From Coprobacillaceae bacterium UN01-12pH3A (lineage in GTDB: Bacteria > Bacillota_I > Bacilli_A > Erysipelotrichales > Coprobacillaceae), in the NCBI GenBank assembly GCA_027676805.1, contig JAQENU010000003.1:254265-318264 (forward strand): a stretch of DNA of 64,000 nt, in the 5' to 3' direction. This document shows, in pieces, positions 36,103 through 44,232 of this stretch. How positions within the stretch are numbered: the first letter of the stretch is position 1; every line of letters begins with the position of its first letter. Made by a program: the position numbers and the translations under genes. The notes below the pieces were generated by a model that saw only the letters and a list, made by a program, of their open reading frames with translations, searched no databases and was not told where the DNA came from.

Positions 36103-37416
36103 TTAAATTTCCGCTTTCTTCGCCTCTATCACTAAATCTTCGAACTTATAAATATCTTTGCTGCTCATAAATAAATAGACTACATCATCATACTCTGCAA
36201 GCAGCTTAGCAGACTCCTGATCTTCACGAATGATCTTCGCTCTAGGAATATATTGTCCGATCTCATGAATATCAATGTCAATGCCCGGCTCTTTTGCTGC
36301 ATTTTCCGGAAAATGACATAAATACGGATAATCTGAAAGATCCATAGCTTCAGCGAATTCTTTAGCAAAACGCAGGATTCTTGAAAAACGATCGGGTTTA
36401 AAGACCGCCACGATCTTCTTATACGGATAGCGCACACGTGTCGCTTCAATCACCATGCGAATCGCTGTTGGATGATGAGCGTAATCATCAACATATATAT
36501 TATGACCAATTTTTTTCACGCTATAACGGCGCTTTACACCATCAAATGAGGCTAAACGCGCATTGATATACTCTGCTTCCATCCCTTCTAAATACCCCAA
36601 TGTAATATTAGCTAGAGCATTTTGAAGCATATGCTTACCAAAATAAGGCAGATTGAAATGACCAAACAGTTCACCGTGAATCATCACATCAAAGCTCATG
36701 CCTTCTTCTGTCGGCAAATAGTTAACCGCCTGAACATCATTGTTTTTATTTAAACCAAAAGAGAGTGTTCTGGTTTGAATATTCAGTTTTGGCAGATAAG
36801 GGTCATCCCCCCAAATGATAACCGTATCTTTTACCTGATTGGCAAAATTCTCAAACGCCTGCTTATAATCCTCAAACGTCTTGAAATAATCGACATGATC
36901 ATATTCAATATTGTTAATCACAGCGTACTTAGGACGATAATGCAGGAAATGATCCTGATATTCACATGATTCTGCGATGAAATATTTGCTGTCTTTTTCT
37001 GCGAAACCAGTTCCGTCCCCGATCAGCACCGTTGTCTTATCATAGTCCTTAAACAGATGATACGCCATTCCGGTTGTCGTGGTTTTTCCATGAGTTCCGG
37101 CAATCGCAATCGAATCATAGCGATCCATCATGTCACCTAAAAAATCAAAATAGCGATAGCATTCCACATTAGGATTTTCCAATGCTGCTTTCACTTCTTC
37201 ATGATCATCATTGAACGCATTGCCAATAATTACTTTATACCCGTCTTTAATATTTTCCTTGTTGAAAGAATAGATCGGGATGCCTTTATTTCTTAAATCT
37301 TCTTCAATAAAGATATATTTATCAATATCACTTCCGGCAACTTCATACCCAAGTTCATATAAAATTCTTGCTAGGGATGCCATCCCCGAACCTTTTATAC
37401 CTATAAAATAATACAT
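36103..37416 (-). CDS. murC: UDP-N-acetylmuramate-L-alanine ligase
   Basis: 437 residues from ATG 37416 with AGAGGTG 6 bases upstream; a GTG three codons earlier lies inside that site. The N-terminal Rossmann domain starts YYFIGIKGSGMASLARILYELG. The ATP loop is AGTHGKTTTTGM; NNIEYDHVDYF and DDYAHHPTAI are the other Mur-ligase signatures. It adds L-Ala to UDP-MurNAc in peptidoglycan synthesis. First gene of the murC-ytxG-ytxH-ccpA run. Confidence 0.97.
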   Translation of the reverse strand: MYYFIGIKGSGMASLARILYELGYEVAGSDIDKYIFIEEDLRNKGIPIYSFNKENIKDGYKVIIGNAFNDDHEEVKAALENPNVECYRYFDFLGDMMDRYDSIAIAGTHGKTTTTGMAYHLFKDYDKTTVLIGDGTGFAEKDSKYFIAESCEYQDHFLHYRPKYAVINNIEYDHVDYFKTFEDYKQAFENFANQVKDTVIIWGDDPYLPKLNIQTRTLSFGLNKNNDVQAVNYLPTEEGMSFDVMIHGELFGHFNLPYFGKHMLQNALANITLGYLEGMEAEYINARLASFDGVKRRYSVKKIGHNIYVDDYAHHPTAIRMVIEATRVRYPYKKIVAVFKPDRFSRILRFAKEFAEAMDLSDYPYLCHFPENAAKEPGIDIDIHEIGQYIPRAKIIREDQESAKLLAEYDDVVYLFMSSKDIYKFEDLVIEAKKAEI

Positions 37417-37450
37417 TATTTTCACCTCTAAAACTATTTTATCACAATCA

Positions 37451-37490
37451 CAAAAAAAAGAAACATTAGAGCTCTATTTCCCTAATGTTT
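37451..37490 (-). terminator. Terminator of the ROK gene
   Basis: AAACATTAG (37461-37469) pairs with CTAATGTTT (37482-37490), T-run on the minus strand. Confidence 0.85.
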
Positions 37491-38351
37491 TGTTGCATAT
37501 AATACGGCACCTAATAGATTGGCGTCATTATTATAAAGACAACGGTCGATCTTTGTCGTAGTTAAGTCTTTGAACGGACGTTCCAACGCATTCCAAGTCT
37601 CTCTTACTTTATCAATAAACCAGTCTTCTTCACTGATTCCGCCGCCTAGACAGATCACTTCCGGATTATAGAAAATAACAATGCTAAAAAGCCCTAAACA
37701 AATATTTAAGCACCATTGATCCATCGCTTTCACTGCCGTTTCTTCGTTTGCCAGATAGCGTTCACATACTTCTGTTCCATAAGTCACCAAGGTTTCGCTC
37801 ATGCTGTTATAAATGTCAATCAAAGCACTCATAGATGCCAGATGAGATAACCCTAAAATCTTTCCGTTGGCATAACCCATTGGAATATTAGAGAATTCTC
37901 CGGCAATATTATTGACTCCTTGAATCACGCCGTCACGGTCACAGACACATCCGCCGATTCCCGTTCCGATAACGAAATATACACTTGAAGAAGTCCCCTT
38001 CCCATTACCGATCATCAATTCACAATAACCTGCCGCTTTAGCGTCATTCATCGTTGCTGTCTTGATTCCGATACGGCTTTGAATTTCTTCGTTGACAGAA
38101 TGATGCATCATGATCTGCACATTGCGGGCTGCTTTTGACAATACTGTAGAGTCACTGTCAATCACCCCCGGTGCACTGACCCCGATACATTCGACATCTA
38201 ATTCCTTTAGCCCCTCGCAAAGATAATCATAAAATTCATCTTTGGTCGCACACAGCTTGGTTTCCTTTTTCCATTTTTTTATAATGGTATAATCTTTTTC
38301 AACTAGCGCATATTTGATAAAAGTACCGCCAATATCAATTCCTAAATACAT
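37482..38351 (-). CDS. ROK-family sugar kinase
   Basis: 289 residues from ATG 38351 (AGGGG 7 bases upstream; the ATG at 38366 precedes the site). ATP-binding start YLGIDIGGTFIKYALVE, catalytic Asp region NDAKAAGYCELMIGNGKG, and FVIGTGIGGCV. The zinc-binding Cys motif CxCGxxGCxE, common in glucokinases and ROK repressors, is absent: at that place the protein reads AGEFSNIPMGYANGKILG. ROK kinases without it include beta-glucoside and N-acyl-mannosamine kinases. It could phosphorylate glucose or a beta-glucoside; the substrate is undecided. Confidence 0.88.
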   Translation of the reverse strand: MYLGIDIGGTFIKYALVEKDYTIIKKWKKETKLCATKDEFYDYLCEGLKELDVECIGVSAPGVIDSDSTVLSKAARNVQIMMHHSVNEEIQSRIGIKTATMNDAKAAGYCELMIGNGKGTSSSVYFVIGTGIGGCVCDRDGVIQGVNNIAGEFSNIPMGYANGKILGLSHLASMSALIDIYNSMSETLVTYGTEVCERYLANEETAVKAMDQWCLNICLGLFSIVIFYNPEVICLGGGISEEDWFIDKVRETWNALERPFKDLTTTKIDRCLYNNDANLLGAVLYATKH

Positions 38352-38409
38352 GTATTTCCCCTCCATTTATATCTATCTTTACAATAGCATAAATAAGGGC
38401 TCAGCGGAA

Positions 38410-38853
38410 CTATTTTTGATATTCTTCCGCGAATTCCTTAGGATTATTATCTACATAATGTAAGCGATAATAATACTGCAGAATATCTTTACGGGTAACG
38501 ATTCCAATAAAGAGCTTACGGTCATCAATAATAGGAATAAAGTTCTGTTTCGTTGCCATCAGCAATAGATCTGCCATTGACGTATCAACCCTTGCCGCAG
38601 GATTCAGCTGCTGACGGATCATGTCTTTTACATAAATATGTTCACTCATTTTATATTCGAAGGGATCATGCTTCAAAATCTCCCATAATAAGTCGCCTTC
38701 GGTAATCGTTCCTACATAGCGACCATCGTCACTGACGACCGGCACTGCCGTAAAGCCATGATGCTTCATCGTTTCTAAAGCTTGTCTGGCGGTGTTGCTT
38801 TCGTCAATATACGTCACATCCGATTTGGATTTCAAAAAAAACAACAAATTCAT
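38410..38853 (-). CDS. Two-CBS-domain protein
   Basis: 147 residues from ATG 38853 (AAGGTGAG upstream). Two CBS domains fill the protein: about 15-70 (ARQALETMKHHGFTAVPVVSDDGRYVGTITEGDLL) and about 85-140 (DTSMADLLLMATKQNFIPIIDDRKLFIGIVTRKDIL). CBS pairs bind adenine nucleotides. AcuB, a similar small CBS protein, lies near ccpA in Bacillus, but this one lacks AcuB's C-terminal ACT domain. The effector and partner are unknown. Confidence 0.88.
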   Translation of the reverse strand: MNLLFFLKSKSDVTYIDESNTARQALETMKHHGFTAVPVVSDDGRYVGTITEGDLLWEILKHDPFEYKMSEHIYVKDMIRQQLNPAARVDTSMADLLLMATKQNFIPIIDDRKLFIGIVTRKDILQYYYRLHYVDNNPKEFAEEYQK

Positions 38854-38926
38854 ATACTCACCTTTTTCTTCTTTGTCCATCTTTATTATACGCTAAAATA
38901 AAATCAAGTTAAAAAGATTTAGTAAC

Positions 38927-38957
38927 AAAAATAAAACAGCAGAATTTTTCTGCTGTT
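38927..38957 (-). terminator. Terminator of the M24 peptidase / hisS-aspS operon
   Basis: AACAGCAG (38935-38942) pairs with CTGCTGTT (38950-38957); T-rich on the minus strand. Confidence 0.75.
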
Positions 38958-40035
38958 AATCAACTATTTTTAATTCTTTAGAATAATGATTCAAGCTTTG
39001 GCAGCCGTTTTTAGTAACGACCACTAAATCTTCGACACGTACCCCAAACTCATTTGGCAAATAAATACCCGGTTCGATAGAGAAGATCATCCCCTCTTCG
39101 ACTCTCATATCAAATTGGCTGGATACATCCCCGTATTCATGTACATCTCTGCCAATGAAATGACCAAGACGATGCGTAAAGTATTCACCATAGCCTTTTT
39201 TGGTTATATAATCACGGGCCGCGGCATCGATCTCACATAAACGTACTCCCGGCTGAATCATCGCCTGAGCCTTTAAGTTTGCTTCCTTCACGATATGATA
39301 AACTTCTTTTTGCTTATCGCTGGCACTTTGATAAAAGAAGGTTCTGGTCATATCTGAACAGTACCCCTGATACAGACAGCCCATATCGATAATAATGGAA
39401 TCGCCTGATTGGATCACGGTATCATCATTTCCATGATGCGGATCAGCACCATTCTTGCCAAAAGCGACGATCGGTGAAAAAGAATGCCCGCTGGCTCCTA
39501 ATTCCTGATAGATCGCTAATAAGCGATCACTTAGGCTAAGTTCCGTATCCGTTGGCTTAAGCGTAGCAATCAAACGCTCAATCGCCTCATCATTAATTTG
39601 ACTGGCTTTGATCATTGTCTCAATTTCATCTTGTTCTTTAACCATGCGCACTTCATCAATCACACTCGAACCGTTTACAAATCTATTATTTGGCAGTTTT
39701 TCTTGTAATGCCAATAAGAAATGTGCTGCCCAGAATTTATCGATTCCGATCGTTTTATCTGCCTGCATCGCTTTAGCGAGTAAGGCTATACTGTCATCGG
39801 TGTCTGAAAACCAGACTTTTTCAATCCCCACATCCTGAGGAACAAAGAATAATTTATTTAAGAATAAACGATGTTCTCCATTCACATCAATCAGCAGAGC
39901 ATACATTCTTTCGCCAGGATGATTAGTGACTTCGCAAAGATATTCGATAGAAGAAGGATCACTGATAATCATGTAATCCATCTTCTTTTCTTTCATTTTA
40001 TTGATCACTTTTTCTAAGCGATTAGGCTTCATCAT
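38956..40035 (-). CDS. Xaa-Pro peptidase, M24 family
   Basis: 359 residues, typical of PepQ/YqhT-type proline peptidases. A creatinase-N domain (about 1-125) precedes the pita-bread catalytic domain. Metal ligands are visible in IIDMGCLYQGYCSDMTRTFF (two Asp), HRLGHFIGRDVHE (His), FSIEPGIYLP (Glu) and GVRVEDLVVV (Glu). It cleaves Xaa-Pro bonds in peptides, with Mn or Co. Its start overlaps the aspS stop by 14 bases, so it is the third gene of the hisS-aspS operon and coupled to it. Confidence 0.95.
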   Translation of the reverse strand: MMKPNRLEKVINKMKEKKMDYMIISDPSSIEYLCEVTNHPGERMYALLIDVNGEHRLFLNKLFFVPQDVGIEKVWFSDTDDSIALLAKAMQADKTIGIDKFWAAHFLLALQEKLPNNRFVNGSSVIDEVRMVKEQDEIETMIKASQINDEAIERLIATLKPTDTELSLSDRLLAIYQELGASGHSFSPIVAFGKNGADPHHGNDDTVIQSGDSIIIDMGCLYQGYCSDMTRTFFYQSASDKQKEVYHIVKEANLKAQAMIQPGVRLCEIDAAARDYITKKGYGEYFTHRLGHFIGRDVHEYGDVSSQFDMRVEEGMIFSIEPGIYLPNEFGVRVEDLVVVTKNGCQSLNHYSKELKIVD

Positions 40036-41779
40036 CTGCCATCACCTCTAATCCTAATTCATCTAATTGCGATTTATCCACAGCAGTCGGTGCTTTGGTC
40101 ATCGGACAGCTAGAGCTTGAAATTTTAGGGAAAGCAATAACATCACGTAATGATTCAGACTGTGTCAGCAGCATCGCAATACGGTCTAAGCCTAAAGCAA
40201 AGCCGCCATGAGGAGGCGTTCCGTATTTAAAAGCTTCTACAAAGTAGCCAAATTGTCTTTGAATCTGTTCATCTGTAAAGCCTAATGCATTAAAGACACG
40301 TTTCTGCAAGTCTTGTTCATGGATACGAATTGATCCCCCACCTAATTCAAACCCATTTAAAACAATATCATAAGCATCTGCCAGACAGTTTGCCGGATCT
40401 TTCTCGATTAAATCCAAATCACTTTCTTTTGGTCGTGTAAACGGATGATGCTTAGCATAATAACGCTGTGTTTCATCATCATATTCAAACATTGGGAAGT
40501 CTGTCACCCATAAGAAGGCGAATGCTTTTGGATCATATAAGTTCAATTCTTTTCCTAAATGGTTACGCAAAGCCGCTAAAGCGTCGCAGACTACTTCATA
40601 TTTAGCATCTGCCACAAATAACAGCAAGTCACCGTCATGTGCATTCATAGCTTCAAATAAAGACTGTGTTTGTTCTTCATTAAAGAATTTAGCGATCGGT
40701 CCTTCCGCTTTGCCTTGATTCACTTTCATCCAGGCTAAACCTTTGGCTTTATAAGTTTTGGCAATATCGGTCAGTTTATCCAGTGCTTTACGTGAATAAT
40801 TGGCTGCTTGATGAATAACGTTGATCCCTTTTACGTGTCCGCTTGCTTCTAAAGCTGATTTAAAAACGATAAAGTCAACATCTTTGACAGTTTCATTTAA
40901 ATTAACCAATTCTAAACCAAAACGAATATCCGGTTTATCAATCCCGTATCTTTCCATTGCTTCCTGCCACGTCATTCTTGTCAATGGCAAAGGAAGCTCA
41001 ACCCCTTTAACATCTTTCATGACTTTTGCCATCATGCCTTCACAAACCGCTAAGATTTCATCCGTATTCATGAATGACATTTCAACATCGACTTGTGTAA
41101 ATTCCAACTGACGATCCGCCCTTAAATCTTCATCTCTGAAACAGCGAGCAATCTGATAATATTTTTCAAATCCGGCAATCATCAGCAGCTGTTTAAATTG
41201 CTGCGGTGATTGCGGCAAAGCAAAGAACTTCCCGTTATGCACACGGCTTGGAACTAAAAAGTCTCTTGCACCTTCCGGTGTTGAACGGGTTAAATAAGGA
41301 GTTTCAATATCCACAAAATCCAAGTCATCTAAATAATGACGAATGCTTTTGGTGATTTGATGACGCAATAAGATATTCTGCTGAATCTTAGGACGACGCA
41401 AGTCTAAATAACGATAGACCAAGCGTGTTTCTTCCAAGGCATCTGTTTCATCGGCAATGATCATCGGTGTCAGTGCCGCCGTAGAAATAATGTCCAGCTG
41501 AGTGGCTTCAATTTCAATATCTCCGGTTGACATCTTAGGATTCTTTGAGCTTCTTTCGACTACTTTTCCTACGACATGAATGACAAACTCATTCTTAACT
41601 TCTTTGGTTATGTTCTCCATCGATTCATCACAAATCACCTGAGTAATGCCATAACGATCTCTTAAATCAATAAAGACCAAGGCTCCAAGATTTCTCTTTT
41701 TTGCCACCCATCCTTTTAATTCAACGGTTTCGCCTACGTTTTCAATTCTTAATTCCCCATTATGATGTGTTCTATTCAT
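40022..41779 (-). CDS. aspS: Aspartyl-tRNA synthetase
   Basis: 585 residues from ATG 41779 (GGGGG 8 bases upstream; the ATG two codons earlier is too close). OB-fold anticodon domain with LRDRYGITQVICDES, class II motif TPEGARDFLVPSR, FRDEDLRADRQLEFTQVDVEMSF (motif 2), bacterial insertion domain at about 290-420, and GFALGLDRIAMLL (motif 3). Charges tRNA-Asp; whether it also charges tRNA-Asn is unlikely to matter since asnS is present. Overlaps hisS by 8 bases. Confidence 0.98.
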   Translation of the reverse strand: MNRTHHNGELRIENVGETVELKGWVAKKRNLGALVFIDLRDRYGITQVICDESMENITKEVKNEFVIHVVGKVVERSSKNPKMSTGDIEIEATQLDIISTAALTPMIIADETDALEETRLVYRYLDLRRPKIQQNILLRHQITKSIRHYLDDLDFVDIETPYLTRSTPEGARDFLVPSRVHNGKFFALPQSPQQFKQLLMIAGFEKYYQIARCFRDEDLRADRQLEFTQVDVEMSFMNTDEILAVCEGMMAKVMKDVKGVELPLPLTRMTWQEAMERYGIDKPDIRFGLELVNLNETVKDVDFIVFKSALEASGHVKGINVIHQAANYSRKALDKLTDIAKTYKAKGLAWMKVNQGKAEGPIAKFFNEEQTQSLFEAMNAHDGDLLLFVADAKYEVVCDALAALRNHLGKELNLYDPKAFAFLWVTDFPMFEYDDETQRYYAKHHPFTRPKESDLDLIEKDPANCLADAYDIVLNGFELGGGSIRIHEQDLQKRVFNALGFTDEQIQRQFGYFVEAFKYGTPPHGGFALGLDRIAMLLTQSESLRDVIAFPKISSSSCPMTKAPTAVDKSQLDELGLEVMADDEA

Positions 41780-43055
41780 GCTCATGTCCCCCTTCTAAAT
41801 GATGTTCAATATAAGCAACGATATCCTCTAATGGAATTGTTTCCTGCTGTTTATCATGTGTACATTTAATATTAACCACTTCGTTTTTCACTTCTTCTTC
41901 ACCAATAATAATGGCAAAATGAGCCTGCAGGCGATCGACTGTTTTAAACATCGCTTTCATTGAACGATTGGCATAATCCATATCACAGCTGAAGCCATTC
42001 GCTCTCAGCATGGTGACGATCTGCAAAGATAAATCTCTGGCCTCCTGCCCTAATGGCATGATGTAAATATCCAAAGCATCCTCTTCCTCTGATTCCATTT
42101 GGTCTAAAGCCAAGGCTAAACGTTCCATTCCAAAGGCAAATCCAACGCCCGGTGTTTCCGGTCCGCCCATTTCCTCGACTAATTTATTGTAGCGGCCGCC
42201 TCCGCCTAAGGTTGCGGCATTGCCGAAGGTTGGATCTTCACTGATGACTTCAAATACTGTATGACAGTAGTAATCCAGCCCTCTGACTAAATTGGTATCC
42301 ACCATATAATCAATTTCCAAGTCATCTAATAATGCACAAACCTTTTCAAAGTGCGCTTTTGCTTCCGGTGTTAAATACTCAATCGTCTTCGGTGCTGTCG
42401 TAATTAACGGATTATCTTTATCCACTTTGCAGTCTAAGATACGCAAAGGATTTTTTTCAAAGCGTGTCTGACAGTCTCCGCATAATTCGTTTAATCCCGG
42501 TTTGAAATGATTCATCAATGCCTGACGATAATTTTCACGACTGGTTTCATCTCCTAATGTATTGATATGCAGCTTGACATTTTGCAGTCCTAATGATTCG
42601 ATGATCGTCACTGCCATCACCATACATTCAACATCGACTTCCGGGTTTTCCAGCCCCAGCATTTCCACTCCAAACTGGTGAAACTGACGCTGTCTTCCTT
42701 TTTGCGGACGTTCATAGCGGAACATCGGTCCCATATAGTAAAGCTTTGTCAGTTTATCCGGATTAACATAAAGCTTGTTTTCAACAAAGGCTCTTACAAC
42801 TCCGGCTGTTCCTTCCGGACGCAATGTCAATGAACGATCTCCGCGGTCTTGAAATGTATACATTTCCTTTGACACAACATCGGTCGTGTCCCCCACTGCT
42901 CGGTTAAATAATTCGGTGTGTTCAAAGATGGGAACACGAATTTCCTTTACGTTGTAGTTAAATGCGATGGTACGTAATAACTGTTCTAAATACTGCCAAT
43001 TTTTTGTTTGCTGTGGAAGCAGGTCTACTGTTCCTCTTGGTGCGTTGTATGCCAT
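41772..43055 (-). CDS. hisS: Histidyl-tRNA synthetase
   Basis: 427 residues. N-terminus YNAPRGTVDLLPQQTKNWQYLE; histidine motifs LRPEGTAGVVRAF, MGPMFRYERPQKGRQRQFHQFGVEMLG, LVRGLDYYCHTVFE and GVGFAFGMERLAL. C-terminal anticodon-binding domain at about 330-425. AAAGGAGG before ATG 43055. First gene of the hisS-aspS-M24 operon, controlled by the T-box leader upstream. Confidence 0.98.
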   Translation of the reverse strand: MAYNAPRGTVDLLPQQTKNWQYLEQLLRTIAFNYNVKEIRVPIFEHTELFNRAVGDTTDVVSKEMYTFQDRGDRSLTLRPEGTAGVVRAFVENKLYVNPDKLTKLYYMGPMFRYERPQKGRQRQFHQFGVEMLGLENPEVDVECMVMAVTIIESLGLQNVKLHINTLGDETSRENYRQALMNHFKPGLNELCGDCQTRFEKNPLRILDCKVDKDNPLITTAPKTIEYLTPEAKAHFEKVCALLDDLEIDYMVDTNLVRGLDYYCHTVFEVISEDPTFGNAATLGGGGRYNKLVEEMGGPETPGVGFAFGMERLALALDQMESEEEDALDIYIMPLGQEARDLSLQIVTMLRANGFSCDMDYANRSMKAMFKTVDRLQAHFAIIIGEEEVKNEVVNIKCTHDKQQETIPLEDIVAYIEHHLEGGHEHE

Positions 43056-43079
43056 TTCTTTTTTCCTCCTTTATTTAAA

Positions 43080-43295
43080 TAAAAAATACGCCCTTATAAA
43101 TAAGGACGTATTACACGCGTTGCCACCTTAATTCATGATCTCTCATGCACTTAAGGTCTTAACGCGACAAACGGCTATGCTTTTAATAGCTCCTCCAAAG
43201 TGTCTCCGTCATTAACCATGCAGGTATTTTCAGCCTTGATACCCATCTCTTTTCACTTTATAATGACGCTCTCTTTTTCATTGGATTGATATTAA
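43080..43295 (-). ncRNA. T-box leader of hisS-aspS (specifier reads Asp)
   Basis: Minus strand. T-box motif AAGGTGGCAACGCG near 43115-43130; terminator AATACG...CGTATT plus T-run (43081-43112). Stem I is closed by CGTCATTA/TAATGACG. The specifier position, set by comparison with the Tyr leader (triplet, purine, then CTTT pairing with AAAG), is GAC (43202-43204), an aspartate codon. The overlapping CAC (43200-43202) would be histidine, out of register by two bases. Confidence 0.88.
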
Positions 43296-43299
43296 TCAT

Positions 43300-43328
43300 T
43301 TTATATCATACTTCGTTTGACTTGTCAA
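43300..43328 (-). promoter_or_regulatory. hisS-aspS promoter
   Basis: TTGACA (43323-43328), 17-base spacer, TATAAA (43300-43305). Confidence 0.85.
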
Positions 43329-43338
43329 TTAGAATGAA

Positions 43339-44154
43339 TTAATAATAAAACGAATCCGTTGACATTCTCACTCTTGGCAGTTCTAAATAATCCATGCCTC
43401 TTTCCACTCTCCCATATTGAGTGGTAAATGCCAGTTTATAGCCGGCTGCTCTCAATACGTCTTTTGCCTGACCGTCATATCCGCCAAACGGATAAGCCAT
43501 AGCAATCGGCTGATCGATTGTATCGGCTGAAGCCTTCATATCCGCGACTGCCGAATCAAAATCCTGACATTGAATGGCTCCATATTGGATCGGCTTCATC
43601 CCCGGACAGGTTCCCTGATGCATGTTATGGGTGTGGCTTTCTAATTCTAAATTTAGGTGAGATAAGCGTGATGTATAATCCTCCGGTGCAGAGGTTATTT
43701 CAAAGCTCACGCCCACAAAGCCATATTTTTCCAATAACGGCAATGCCATATCATAAGTATAATGATAGCCGTCATCCATCGTAATCACCACAGAATTTTC
43801 AGGTACTTCAATCTTTCCTTCAAGCCAGTCATACAGTTCTTCCATCGTCAATGTTTTATAGCCTTCTTCTTTAAAGTGAGCCAGCTGCTGTTCAAATTTC
43901 TGAATGCTGTAGAAGTTCCCGTTTTCCGGTGTTTCTGATGTTTCATCATAGAAATAATGATACATGAAAACCGGAATTGAACTGGCAGGATTGGTCACAT
44001 TCGAAAAATCATTCTGATATTTCTTTGGCAGTTCAACTGCAGCGGCTGTCTCTTTTAATGGGGCAATATCTGTCCCGCCTTTATTGTAAAGGAAAGCAAA
44101 AGCAATTAAAACGACCGCAGAAAGCGCAATTAAACCCATCACTATTTTTTTCAT
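43339..44154 (-). CDS. Membrane-anchored polysaccharide deacetylase
   Basis: 271 residues. An N-terminal hydrophobic segment (about 4-24) serves as signal anchor. The NodB domain covers about 58-270: SIPVFMYHYFYD opens it, metal-binding Asp127-Asp128 in TMDDGY, His174/His179 in SHTHNMH, AYPFGGYD, and LPRVRM near the end. Such enzymes remove acetyl groups from peptidoglycan or other surface glycans. Lies between rel and the hisS leader; its stop is only 11 bases from the hisS promoter. Confidence 0.92.
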   Translation of the reverse strand: MKKIVMGLIALSAVVLIAFAFLYNKGGTDIAPLKETAAAVELPKKYQNDFSNVTNPASSIPVFMYHYFYDETSETPENGNFYSIQKFEQQLAHFKEEGYKTLTMEELYDWLEGKIEVPENSVVITMDDGYHYTYDMALPLLEKYGFVGVSFEITSAPEDYTSRLSHLNLELESHTHNMHQGTCPGMKPIQYGAIQCQDFDSAVADMKASADTIDQPIAMAYPFGGYDGQAKDVLRAAGYKLAFTTQYGRVERGMDYLELPRVRMSTDSFYY

Positions 44155-44207
44155 CTTAAGACCTCTCTTTTAGTATAATCAATATTTCATAATTCAAGCC
44201 ACGTTAT

Positions 44208-44232
44208 GAAAAAGCACTTCAAAAGAAGTGCT
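44208..44232 (-). terminator. Terminator of rel
   Basis: AGCACTTC (44213-44220), loop of four, GAAGTGCT (44225-44232), then T's on the minus strand; overlaps the rel stop codon. Confidence 0.85.

Noticed and set aside
40821..41111. Plus-strand frames inside aspS, hisS and similar genes
   Set aside because: They lie opposite well-supported synthetase genes and have no ribosome sites or recognisable products.
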